The notes: generated by a model from the sequence alone, not told the origin. DNA of 6,319 nt from Bacillota bacterium (GCA_023415655.1 JAEZKD010000264.1:1-6319), one strand, 5' to 3'. Counted from the stretch's first letter, positions 1 to 6,041 are shown. A program made the numbers and translations.

Positions 1-2
1 AA

Positions 3-161
3 ATAAAGCCTTTGTTTACAAGGTTTGAGAGATTGGAAGTCATAAAATGCGACCAATTTACGACCAAAGTTTATAAAGAGAGCATGCTCGAAGTAAAAAG
101 AGACTGTAAAGCGGTTGAACTTATTGATAGTTTGACCGCTTTATTGCTTTTCTTGATGTAA
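3..161 (+). other. Open 3' reading-frame tail at the window edge, possibly the end of a truncated gene
   Basis: This frame is open from the left edge to a TAA at 159-161, about 52 codons with no obvious start. Residues such as CDQFTTKVYKESMLEVKRDC look protein-like, and a Thr/Lys-rich tail of this sort is sometimes seen at the end of tyrosine integrases of Clostridia, but no catalytic motif is inside the window. The last third overlaps a strong terminator hairpin (107-143), which argues that real coding, if any, ends earlier. It could equally be non-coding spacer. The call is weak and rests on frame openness only. Confidence 0.15.
107..153 (+). terminator. Rho-independent terminator
   Basis: A long hairpin is formed by TAAAGCGGTTGAAC (107-120) and GTTTGACCGCTTTA (130-143). 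Nine outer pairs are perfect Watson-Crick; the inner part continues with G-T wobbles, leaving a 9-base loop. The T-rich run TTGCTTTTCTT follows (143-153). An A-rich stretch precedes the stem, so it may also act on the other strand. It would close whatever transcript enters from the left edge and isolates the genes to the right. Confidence 0.72.
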
Positions 162-170
162 TAGACTTAG

Positions 171-278
171 TGCTTGATATCAAGAAGTTATGCGTCTGCG
201 AGTAAGCAAATAGAATATAAGCAAATTGACTTGTTTAAAAAGAATAGTCCGCAGTATGACGAAGAGAACCCCTTTTGA
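171..278 (+). pseudogene. C-terminal remnant of an unidentified gene
   Basis: The frame is open from just after a TAG at 168-170 to a TGA at 276-278 and has no start codon with a ribosome-binding site. Its composition is convincingly protein-like: SASKQIEYKQIDLFKKNSPQ followed by YDEENPF and stop. An acidic-aromatic ending of this type is common at true C-termini. The stop lies 51 bases before the 79-aa gene at 330, an ordinary operon gap. I infer the tail of a gene whose 5' part was lost by deletion or recombination. The family is not recognised, and a chance open frame cannot be excluded at 35 codons. Confidence 0.33.
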
Positions 279-329
279 TGATGAAGAAGGTAGTTGTCGG
301 AGAAATCAGATGGAAGAGAAGGATATACT

Positions 330-569
330 ATGAAGAGACAGGAGTTAAAAAATATCATAGCAGATTGTTGTAACGATGTTATATTCACATATAACGGAAA
401 AAAATCGGGAGTAACTTCAGAAGTACATGACTCAATCCCGGCTTTTCAAGCATGGCACGGCTCAAAAACAAAAGAATATAGTAATCTTGACGAAGTTTTG
501 AATGATAAGTTTTACAGTGGTAAGTCACTGTATGAATTATTGGACAGAATCGAATTTACATTTGCATAA
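330..569 (+). CDS. Small conserved-looking hypothetical protein (79 aa)
   Basis: The protein is 79 residues and is predicted to be soluble and cytoplasmic; no signal peptide or membrane segment is visible. The N-terminal half has an alternating pattern suggesting beta strands (DVIFTYNGKKSGVTSEV, residues 16-32). The second half contains a W-H-G motif (residues 42-44) and a Leu-rich helix near the end (SLYELLDRIEF). I prefer the ATG at 330, preceded by AAGAGAAGG (314-322) at 7 bases, over an in-frame TTG at 294, whose purine-rich site lies only 3 bases upstream. The upstream context is gene debris and the downstream neighbour is a decayed gene, so it may be a surviving member of a cargo array. 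It resembles uncharacterised small proteins of Clostridia; I assign no function. An immunity-type role is only a contextual guess. Confidence 0.75.
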   Translation: MKRQELKNIIADCCNDVIFTYNGKKSGVTSEVHDSIPAFQAWHGSKTKEYSNLDEVLNDKFYSGKSLYELLDRIEFTFA

Positions 570-584
570 GAGTGCTTTTTAAGT

Positions 585-591
585 AAGGAGG
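585..591 (+). promoter_or_regulatory. Orphan Shine-Dalgarno site without an intact start codon
   Basis: AAGGAGG is a perfect anti-16S match. At the expected 9-base distance there is ATT (601-603) instead of ATG, GTG or TTG. The ATT is in frame with a protein-like stretch (RDKKTMHMPEKRSC). This looks like the surviving ribosome-binding site of the decayed gene downstream, with its start codon mutated. Initiation at ATT or at the ATG at 619 would give only a peptide ending at the TGA at 649-651. Confidence 0.45.
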
Positions 592-600
592 TTTTCTCTA

Positions 601-942
601 ATTAGAGACAAAAAAACAATGCACATGCCTGAAAAACGCAGCTGCTCTTGACTTGGACGATAAGTATTGTTATATATAAAGTGTAGATGGTAAGCGCTGG
701 AAGTTGGACCATACTGACCTTTATAAAGCAGGAGGTAGAGTGATGGAAAAAAGAGATATACCAACGTTTATGAATAGCACGTACTGTATCAATCTTGTGA
801 AGGATATGCTTCATGCTGAGAGGTTGGTACATCATGCATTAGATAATTAAATATGCCGGATAGCGTAGAAATCGCTCTGAGAGAGACAGAGAAGAGCTTA
901 CAGATTGTTGTAAGTAGTTTGCTTGTAGAGAAAATGGTGTAG
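601..942 (+). pseudogene. Decayed gene of about 110 codons, with frameshifts and an internal stop
   Basis: Three collinear pieces of protein-like frame follow an orphan Shine-Dalgarno. Piece one runs from 601 to about 640 (MHMPEKRSC). Piece two is in another frame, about 640-850, and reads AAALDLDDKYCYI, a TAA at 677-679, then SVDGKRWKLDHTDLYKAGG and RDIPTFMNSTYCINLVKDML, ending at TAA 848-850. Piece three is back in the first frame, 853-942, with MPDSVEIALRETEKSLQIVV and a Leu/Val-rich end. Joined, they would make a soluble protein of about 110 residues with C-terminal helices. The simplest reading is a mutated start, two compensating frameshifts and one nonsense codon. The family is not recognised. 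The alternative is two genuine micro-genes (743-850 and 853-942); the first has its own good site, GGAGGT at 731-736. Confidence 0.45.
743..850 (+). CDS. Possible 35-aa small protein, alternative reading within the decayed gene
   Basis: The ATG at 743 follows GGAGGT (731-736) at a 6-base distance, a strong initiation signal. The product is 35 residues with a hydrophilic start and an amphipathic helical end (CINLVKDMLHAERLVHHALD). The frame stays open and protein-like for 20 codons upstream of this ATG (DGKRWKLDHTDLYKAGG), so the GGAGGT may simply encode Gly-Gly inside a former longer gene. I consider this the less likely interpretation, but a translated micro-protein cannot be excluded. No function is assigned. 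Confidence 0.25.
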   Translation: MEKRDIPTFMNSTYCINLVKDMLHAERLVHHALDN

Positions 943-1017
943 TTAAGTGAAAAATTGACAGGCTAATATTCCAAGTGTCAAGAGAGTTTATTTCAATCCT
1001 GAAAGGTGGTGTGAATA

Positions 1018-1317
1018 ATGCTAGGGTTAAGAACGCAAGAAACAAAGAAATTTATTAATTTCATGGAACTGATTCAGAAGGAGGCAGAAAAAGAGGACAA
1101 AGTGTTCTTCTTGGAAGCTGGCGATGGAAACGGATTTGAAACAGAGGAAATGGAGGGCGAGGAATTAACGGGCTGGCTTATTCCATCAGACAAAGTTGAA
1201 GAATTTAAGTCGATATGGGAAAATGACGAAATTGACGATGAATGGATTGATTTCTTTACATTTGTAGATTGGGAAGAATCAAACGGTGAAATAAAGGTAA
1301 GTTTTAGAGCATCTTAG
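1018..1317 (+). CDS. Small acidic hypothetical protein (99 aa)
   Basis: This is a strongly acidic soluble protein of 99 residues; Glu and Asp greatly outnumber Lys and Arg. An N-terminal helix (residues 6-25, TQETKKFINFMELIQKEAEK) is followed by a strand (KVFFLEAGDG), an acidic loop, the motif GWLIP (52-56), a helix (KVEEFKSIWEN) and C-terminal strands (FFTFVDWEESNGEIKVSF). The alternation suggests a compact alpha/beta domain. The start is well supported by AAAGGTGG (1003-1009) about 8 bases before the ATG. The stop lies 20 bases before the zinc-ribbon gene, so the two are probably co-transcribed. High acidity and small size are typical of many immunity or anti-nuclease proteins, but that is analogy only; I do not recognise a named family. 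Confidence 0.85.
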   Translation: MLGLRTQETKKFINFMELIQKEAEKEDKVFFLEAGDGNGFETEEMEGEELTGWLIPSDKVEEFKSIWENDEIDDEWIDFFTFVDWEESNGEIKVSFRAS

Positions 1318-1337
1318 AGATAAGAAGGGATGATTTT

Positions 1338-1910
1338 ATGGTTAAATGTCCGCAGTGTGGCTCGAAGCATGTGGCACCGATTATGTATGGTTTGCCTACA
1401 TATGAAGGTTTCGAAGTATCGGCGAAAGAAGAGGTAATCCTTGGAGGTTGTGAAGTTTACGAGGGGCAACCTGATTATGGATGCTTCGATTGTAATTTCC
1501 AATGGTCAAAGGGTTCACTACCGAAGGAAGCGATCACAAAGATACGATTTAAGGTGATTGAAAATGGACCATGTTTTATTGACGATATGCACAGGTGGGT
1601 ATATGAAGTATATCCGAAGGGGAAAACGGCAAAGTATGCTTATATAGGTCGAAACAGAAAGTATGTGGAGAAGGAAGTTCAACTTGTTCCAGAACATAAG
1701 ATTTTAGACCTTTATGAGAAACTTCAAACACTTGTAAGCACGGATTGGAGTGAAGAAATAGTCTGCCATGTATGTGATGGCTGCAGCTACGAGTTGCAGA
1801 TATTATATATAGATGGACGAAAAGAATTTCATGACGGAGATGTTGGTGGTGGGACGGTTGATGTTTTGCTAATGACATTTTTGAATGATGTTTTTCTAGA
1901 AGAGGTATGA
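1338..1910 (+). CDS. Zinc-ribbon protein of unknown function (190 aa)
   Basis: The N-terminal 56 residues form a zinc-ribbon-like module: CPQC (Cys4, Cys7) and CFDC (Cys49, Cys52) are the likely Zn ligands. Between them lie the motifs YGLP (17-20) and LGGC (35-38), and the knuckle closes with FQW (54-56). This N-terminal pattern is seen in many uncharacterised proteins of Firmicutes. Residues about 70-190 are a separate region with strands (ITKIRFKVIENG, WVYEVYPKG), a helix (ILDLYEKLQTLV), two more Cys in CHVCDGC (residues 143-149), and a helical end (VDVLLMTFLNDVFLEEV). No membrane segment is seen. The site GAAGGGATG precedes the ATG. The next gene starts one base after the stop, indicating translational coupling. 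A nucleic-acid or protein-binding role through the ribbon is plausible but not shown. Confidence 0.9.
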   Translation: MVKCPQCGSKHVAPIMYGLPTYEGFEVSAKEEVILGGCEVYEGQPDYGCFDCNFQWSKGSLPKEAITKIRFKVIENGPCFIDDMHRWVYEVYPKGKTAKYAYIGRNRKYVEKEVQLVPEHKILDLYEKLQTLVSTDWSEEIVCHVCDGCSYELQILYIDGRKEFHDGDVGGGTVDVLLMTFLNDVFLEEV

Positions 1911-1911
1911 C

Positions 1912-2298
1912 ATGATTGTAGATAAAGATACTGTAGTAATGGGTTCTGAACCATCACCGGAGCTTACTATTGATATGGCGTATGAATCATATGGGGATGC
2001 AGGTACAGAACAAGCTTTAGCAGATGTATATTCCGTGATTGAAAATAAGGCATGGTGGATTGCGGATGATGAATATGATTATAAGGAAGGTACAAAAGAG
2101 CATAAACAAGCTTGTGAGGTAACGGATAAGTGGTTTGCCATTGCAGACAAAATTAAGGGTGATATATTTGAAATCTTGCGTGCAGAGGGAGTCGAAATCC
2201 CCCAAAGTGGTCAAATTGCTGTGCTTGAACCATTTATGAAGAGAAATGGATATCGCAATGGAAACGGGTGGTGGATAAAAGTAGGAAATACTAATTAG
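1912..2298 (+). CDS. Hypothetical protein (128 aa), coupled to the zinc-ribbon gene
   Basis: The ATG comes one base after the TGA of the preceding gene. Its ribosome-binding sequence (GAAGAGGT, about 1898-1905) lies inside that gene, so translation is probably coupled. The protein is soluble and acidic at the N-terminus. It has helices at about 30-48 (TEQALADVYSVIENKAWW) and 62-92 (HKQACEVTDKWFAIADKIKG then DIFEILRAEG), and a conserved-looking tail with VLEPFMKRNGY (104-114) and GNGWWIK (117-123). Paired tryptophans at 48-49 and 120-121 may pack together. The style matches uncharacterised proteins scattered in Clostridia genomes. Function is unknown. Coupling suggests it is made in fixed ratio with the zinc-ribbon protein and could be its partner. 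Confidence 0.87.
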   Translation: MIVDKDTVVMGSEPSPELTIDMAYESYGDAGTEQALADVYSVIENKAWWIADDEYDYKEGTKEHKQACEVTDKWFAIADKIKGDIFEILRAEGVEIPQSGQIAVLEPFMKRNGYRNGNGWWIKVGNTN

Positions 2299-2307
2299 GA
2301 GGCACAA

Positions 2308-2871
2308 ATGTTATTATTTAGTAGACGAAAAAGAATAAATGACTACGTGAATAAAGTATCAGCCTATATCACAGAAAAACAAAAAGAAACATCTTCACAG
2401 ATTCAATACAGCTTACGAGAAACTTACGTAGAAGATATTTATGATGCTGATAATGTTTCAAAGATTATGAAGCAAACATCCTCATCCACCAGCGTGTCTT
2501 CTATTCTTGCTGAATTGAAAAAAAACCAAAATCAAACTTTTGTAGACTGCCTTTTATATTATATTGATTCCAAAAATCTCAAAGGTTCTGACGTATACAA
2601 AGCAGCCCAGATAGATAAAAGGTTGTTTTCAAAGATTGTTTTAGACCACCAATATAAGCCCTCCAAGGATACTGCAATTGCACTTGCTTTTGCATTAAAG
2701 CTATCGTTGGGCGAAGCAGAAAATTTACTTTCCCGTGCAGGATATACATTGTCTCACAGTAGCACCCGCGATATTATTATTGAGTATTTCTTTCGTGAGA
2801 AGATTTATGACATCATTGATATAAACGAGGTATTATACCGCTTAAATCAAAAAATGATCGGACGCGTATAA
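2308..2871 (+). CDS. Helix-turn-helix-like protein, putative transcriptional regulator (187 aa)
   Basis: The protein begins with a short basic segment (RRKRINDY) and an amphipathic helix (residues 11-27). A polar Ser/Thr-rich linker follows (about 52-64). A helical C-terminal domain spans about 66-186. Within it, GSDVYKAAQIDKRLFSKIV (93-111), then YKPSKDTAIALAFALKLSL (116-134) and GEAENLLSRAGYTLS (135-149), resemble the HTH and following helices of Xre/Cro-type domains in which residues 101-111 would lie in the recognition region. The C-terminus (IINE-type helix plus RLNQKMIGR) is helical. From memory, related proteins in Lachnospiraceae are found next to varied accessory operons. The ATG has an ideal site, AGGAGG (2297-2302), overlapping the previous stop, so it belongs to the upstream operon and is followed by a terminator. 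It may control the divergent or downstream NTF2-like pair; no operator is proven. Confidence 0.9.
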   Translation: MLLFSRRKRINDYVNKVSAYITEKQKETSSQIQYSLRETYVEDIYDADNVSKIMKQTSSSTSVSSILAELKKNQNQTFVDCLLYYIDSKNLKGSDVYKAAQIDKRLFSKIVLDHQYKPSKDTAIALAFALKLSLGEAENLLSRAGYTLSHSSTRDIIIEYFFREKIYDIIDINEVLYRLNQKMIGRV

Positions 2872-2873
2872 AA

Positions 2874-2898
2874 GTCGTCTTAAAGGCGACCATTTTTC
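2874..2898 (+). terminator. Rho-independent terminator after the HTH gene
   Basis: GTCGTC (2874-2879) pairs with GGCGAC (2885-2890), six pairs including one T-G wobble, around the loop TTAAA. The run CATTTTTC follows and an A-run precedes. It starts 3 bases after the HTH stop codon. It implies that the two-gene NTF2-like unit is transcribed from its own promoter in the AT-rich interval of about 2899-2946; several TATA-like hexamers exist there (for example TATATT at 2912-2917), but none has a convincing -35 partner. Confidence 0.7.
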
Positions 2899-2961
2899 TA
2901 AAAAACTGTTTTATATTGTATATGTCACATTGATTCTTTATACGATAAAGGAGACTGCCAA

Positions 2962-3768
2962 ATGCAAAGTACAATTGAAAGAAGTAATCGTCTATATACC
3001 ATTTTGTGTGCATTAAAGGAAGGATATCGATATGGGTATTTCATGGAGTTCTATTCTTTCCTTGCAGATGATTGTGTATATGAATCTCAATGGGGTTCAA
3101 CAGCTCTTCATGGCAAAAAAGCAATACAGGAACACCTAACACGCAAGGGAAACAGCATTCGAGAGGAAAAAAACTTCTCATCATGTGATCTTGTTGAAAT
3201 TATGAATCCGTATCCCGGGAAATTAGGTCTTATCGTAGAACAGAACCTTGATAGCGAAATTCATAGTATCCTTGCAGACCTAACTCTAAACAACGAAGGA
3301 TTAGTATCACGGATAGATATTTGCATATCACAGCTCTATAACTTCAGGGAATTCCGTGTCGATTTTAATTTCATCCCAGAAGGAAACGGAGTGGAAGATG
3401 TTGATAACATTCTTCCTATTAGTGAATTTTACACTGATGAATTATGCACTTTTTTTAATGTGGTCGAAGTAGATTTTGATTGTGATACTTGCATGCACAT
3501 TTCGATGGACAAATGGATTGCAATGCTAAATGCATGGAAAACATTCTGTAATGCGCCTTCCTTTGATGAAGCTTTCGAAATGTTGGCAGATGCTGATTAT
3601 TATCAAGGTACTGTAACTAATAATAAGGTACGTTGTTGTTTAGCCATTAACGGTCAGAAGATGTGGCTTAGAAGAAAATTCAACGAACACATGTTAACGG
3701 CACTGGTTGAATGGACTGACATTTACAGATCACAATATACACACATGAATTCGGAGGAGGATTATTAA
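2962..3768 (+). CDS. NTF2/SnoaL-like domain protein (268 aa)
   Basis: Residues about 11-125 look like an NTF2/SnoaL-like alpha+beta cone fold. An N-terminal helix (LYTILCALKEGYRYGYFMEF) is followed by FLADDCVYESQWGSTALHG (33-51), the helix KKAIQEHLTRKG, then strands ending in LADLTLNNEGLVSRIDI (104-120), the usual terminal-strand pattern of this fold. Such domains bind small ligands or partner proteins and sometimes act as enzymes; no catalytic set is evident here. Residues about 126-268 are a second, unrecognised region with an acidic CxxC (Cys174, Cys177, then His179), a Trp-rich helix (KWIAMLNAWKTFC) and a charged tail. No signal or membrane segment is visible. The ATG follows AAAGGAG (2947-2953) at 8 bases. 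The stop overlaps the next start (TAATG), so the two proteins are probably co-produced and interact. Confidence 0.92.
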   Translation: MQSTIERSNRLYTILCALKEGYRYGYFMEFYSFLADDCVYESQWGSTALHGKKAIQEHLTRKGNSIREEKNFSSCDLVEIMNPYPGKLGLIVEQNLDSEIHSILADLTLNNEGLVSRIDICISQLYNFREFRVDFNFIPEGNGVEDVDNILPISEFYTDELCTFFNVVEVDFDCDTCMHISMDKWIAMLNAWKTFCNAPSFDEAFEMLADADYYQGTVTNNKVRCCLAINGQKMWLRRKFNEHMLTALVEWTDIYRSQYTHMNSEEDY

Positions 3769-6041
3769 TGAAACAATATGAATACATAGGTCTTTCCTCT
3801 TTCATGAACAATGAGGAATGGGTTAATAAATTAAAATCCTTTGTTCTTACAAACTATAAATCCATTGTCCCTGGATACGAATATGACTATAAGTTGTATT
3901 ATTTTAATGACTTTTTGGAATTTACTTATGGACAAGCATTAGATGGAATGCCTTATAGCTTTGACATGCATTTTAGTGCCAATCATCATTGGACATTAGA
4001 CTACGTTACTTCCTCAGAAAAGGAAGATGGAATTCTCTTTGATTTCAGACTGCCGGGCTCCGATGAAACAATTACTATAAAAATGATTTGTTCCGATGTA
4101 TTGGCCGGCCCTGAACCTGGTGATTCTGTCTACGGGCAGGTTGTAGCTTATGCAGACCCTTTGTCATTTATGTACCCTGCCAATACAGAGTCTTACGTAA
4201 AACCATGTGGGAGTCATGTAAATATATCTGGAGAAATAGTTGATGTGCATAAGCGTTGTTTTGTGTTTAGTGAAGCAGAAATTGTATTTTGGGAACTTGA
4301 TATCGATACTCCTTTAGGTACAGTAACGGTACTTACTTCTGATAAAGCATTTAATGAAGTACCTGAAGTTGAACAGTACATTTCCTTTAAATGCCTTGTT
4401 TCCATGGATGTTGCCGTTACGCTCTGGAACAGAATTGATCGTAGAATGCCACATCAAAATGCATATACCCATATATTAAATGATGCTGTCGGTGAATATC
4501 GCAATGGTTTTGTTCCTAATCACTTTAATAATAGCAAGTTGATAAAGTTAGCTTTCGAACACGGCAATTTGACGCGATTGTCTCGCTGTTGTACTGCCAA
4601 CATAACTACAAACTATTCTGATAATGGTAACTTTTGTGTTGTTCCTAAAACACAAATTTTAAATGAACTTAAAAAAATTTGCGTTCCAAACCGAACCGTT
4701 GAACTTAAACTCATAACCCAAAGTATAACCGGTACTTATCTGGGAGCTGAATGTGTATGCATATCAGAAGCGGGGGTTGCACAAAGACTTGTAGTATTCC
4801 AGGAAAACCAGTATGGTCTCATTGACACTATTGATATTCTGGATGCAACCAAATATTTGGTTGGCTATGATTCTAATTTACATAATTTGTACATCCTTGG
4901 TTGTGCCATGTGCAAAGGATATCTCTTACCACTTTCCGAAGTGATAGCTCCAGATTGTATGTACCGCTCGGAATACGGCGGCAAACGAATGATGGGCAGT
5001 CGGCAGATATTATCCCATTTCGAAACCATTTGGGAAAATCTAAATGAAGCAAATAAATATTCCTTTGAAATTGTTGAAGCTTCACATGAACTCTGTGAAA
5101 CGACTGATTTGCCAGGAATCATCCAAGCAAAATGGTGCATCAAAGAATATCAGAGTACAGATAAGCATTTGGCTGCAATTATCTTTATCGAATCAGATGA
5201 AGATGGCTTTATTTCAAAAATATTATTAAGCCGTAGCAACTACTTAAAGGATTTCCAGAAAAATCATGCTACTGAAGAAGATAGCGAATCTTCTTACACA
5301 ACCCAAGATATAATTATGGGGAAAGAAATCACGGTACAGTATCCTTTTGAAAATTATAAAGATCTCTGTCTCCGCTTTACAGCTGCGTATAACACAAGAA
5401 ATATTGATATATTAAAAACTCTTTTTGATAAGCATATTGTACTTGATGACTACTCAAGTTCCGGCTACATAATGAACAGCGGAATTTATTCTTTATTTAC
5501 TTACAATTATAAGCGTTTCGGCAAAATGAAACTTGCCTACGTTCGCCGGCATAAAAACTTCTATTCAATCGTTCCGTATATTGAAAACTGGGGATATTAT
5601 ACCTTCACGGTAAATGAAGAAGGGAAAATCAACCTTTTGTTTCTGGAGCCTTTAGACAAATCGTATAGGAGCATTATAGTTACAGAAGACACGCCTACCT
5701 ATCATGCGGCAGATGATGTACCTGCCCTTCATAGTGTTGAATTTATGGATCCATCCGCAAATTCCAGATATTCGGTTCGAATGGAATTTTCCAATGGCGA
5801 AAAACGTCAATATGATTTTAAAGGGGAGTTCGGAACCGAAGAAGTTACCAAGATGGAAGGGTTATCATTTACCGATAAAATGTTTAAGCACGGAAAAATA
5901 GTAGACTCCATTGTATCCATTGAAGATACTAATATATTTGAGGGCTATGCACCACGAGGTCAGGGATTACAGTTTATTAATGGTTACTGTATATCCACGA
6001 TAGAGCTTTATCACGGGAGCTATTTAATTGATAGTATATAA
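3768..6041 (+). CDS. Large multi-domain protein with three NTF2-like units and a DUF2442-like C-terminus (757 aa)
   Basis: Translation starts at the TAATG overlap, with GGAGGAGG (3753-3760) 7 bases upstream. Residues 1-145 are an unrecognised, mostly beta segment. Residues about 118-218 (NISGEIVDVHKRC, then FWELDIDTPLGTVTVL and ISFKCLVSMDVAV) read like an OB-type barrel. Three NTF2/SnoaL-like units appear to follow: about 254-362, 370-490 and 527-630, each with paired helices, a mid-domain polar strand and a final strand after a Gly or Asn turn. The middle unit has IAPDCMYRSEYGG and MGSRQILSHF, matching the single unit of the upstream protein without gaps. A linker of about 495-515 is acidic and Ser-rich. 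Residues about 655-752 resemble DUF2442: RMEFSNGEKRQYDF, then LQFINGYCISTIELY. No signal peptide or transmembrane helix is seen. No enzymatic residues can be named; a scaffold or ligand-binding role is inferred. Confidence 0.92.
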   Translation: MKQYEYIGLSSFMNNEEWVNKLKSFVLTNYKSIVPGYEYDYKLYYFNDFLEFTYGQALDGMPYSFDMHFSANHHWTLDYVTSSEKEDGILFDFRLPGSDETITIKMICSDVLAGPEPGDSVYGQVVAYADPLSFMYPANTESYVKPCGSHVNISGEIVDVHKRCFVFSEAEIVFWELDIDTPLGTVTVLTSDKAFNEVPEVEQYISFKCLVSMDVAVTLWNRIDRRMPHQNAYTHILNDAVGEYRNGFVPNHFNNSKLIKLAFEHGNLTRLSRCCTANITTNYSDNGNFCVVPKTQILNELKKICVPNRTVELKLITQSITGTYLGAECVCISEAGVAQRLVVFQENQYGLIDTIDILDATKYLVGYDSNLHNLYILGCAMCKGYLLPLSEVIAPDCMYRSEYGGKRMMGSRQILSHFETIWENLNEANKYSFEIVEASHELCETTDLPGIIQAKWCIKEYQSTDKHLAAIIFIESDEDGFISKILLSRSNYLKDFQKNHATEEDSESSYTTQDIIMGKEITVQYPFENYKDLCLRFTAAYNTRNIDILKTLFDKHIVLDDYSSSGYIMNSGIYSLFTYNYKRFGKMKLAYVRRHKNFYSIVPYIENWGYYTFTVNEEGKINLLFLEPLDKSYRSIIVTEDTPTYHAADDVPALHSVEFMDPSANSRYSVRMEFSNGEKRQYDFKGEFGTEEVTKMEGLSFTDKMFKHGKIVDSIVSIEDTNIFEGYAPRGQGLQFINGYCISTIELYHGSYLIDSI

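Noticed and set aside
173..184. 12-bp perfect palindrome CTTGATATCAAG
   Set aside because: It lies within a protein-like frame tail, has no promoter-like context, and 12-bp palindromes are not rare enough in AT-rich DNA to call an operator.
188..388. Minus-strand frames of 60-100 codons across the window (for example 188-388, 1576-1878, 4865-5143)
   Set aside because: They lie opposite better-supported + strand genes or in AT-rich debris, lack ribosome-binding sites, and have residue compositions typical of antisense shadows.
294..569. TTG start at 294 for the 79-aa gene, giving 91 aa
   Set aside because: Its purine-rich site is only 3 bases from the TTG, whereas the internal ATG at 330 has a properly spaced site.
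361..913. 13-base direct repeat CAGATTGTTGTAA at 361-373 and 901-913
   Set aside because: There is no similarity on either side, the two copies lie in different contexts, and about one such match is expected by chance in a window of this size.
955..981. TTGACA at 955-960 as a -35 box, and its inverted copy TGTCAA at 976-981
   Set aside because: There is no acceptable -10 at 16-18 bases; the 6-bp inverted pair with a 15-base gap is too weak to call an operator or terminator.
2910..2946. A specific promoter for the NTF2-like unit (TTGTAT 2916-2921 with TATACG 2939-2944)
   Set aside because: The match is poor (3/6 and 4/6), and a start site there would fall inside the ribosome-binding site.
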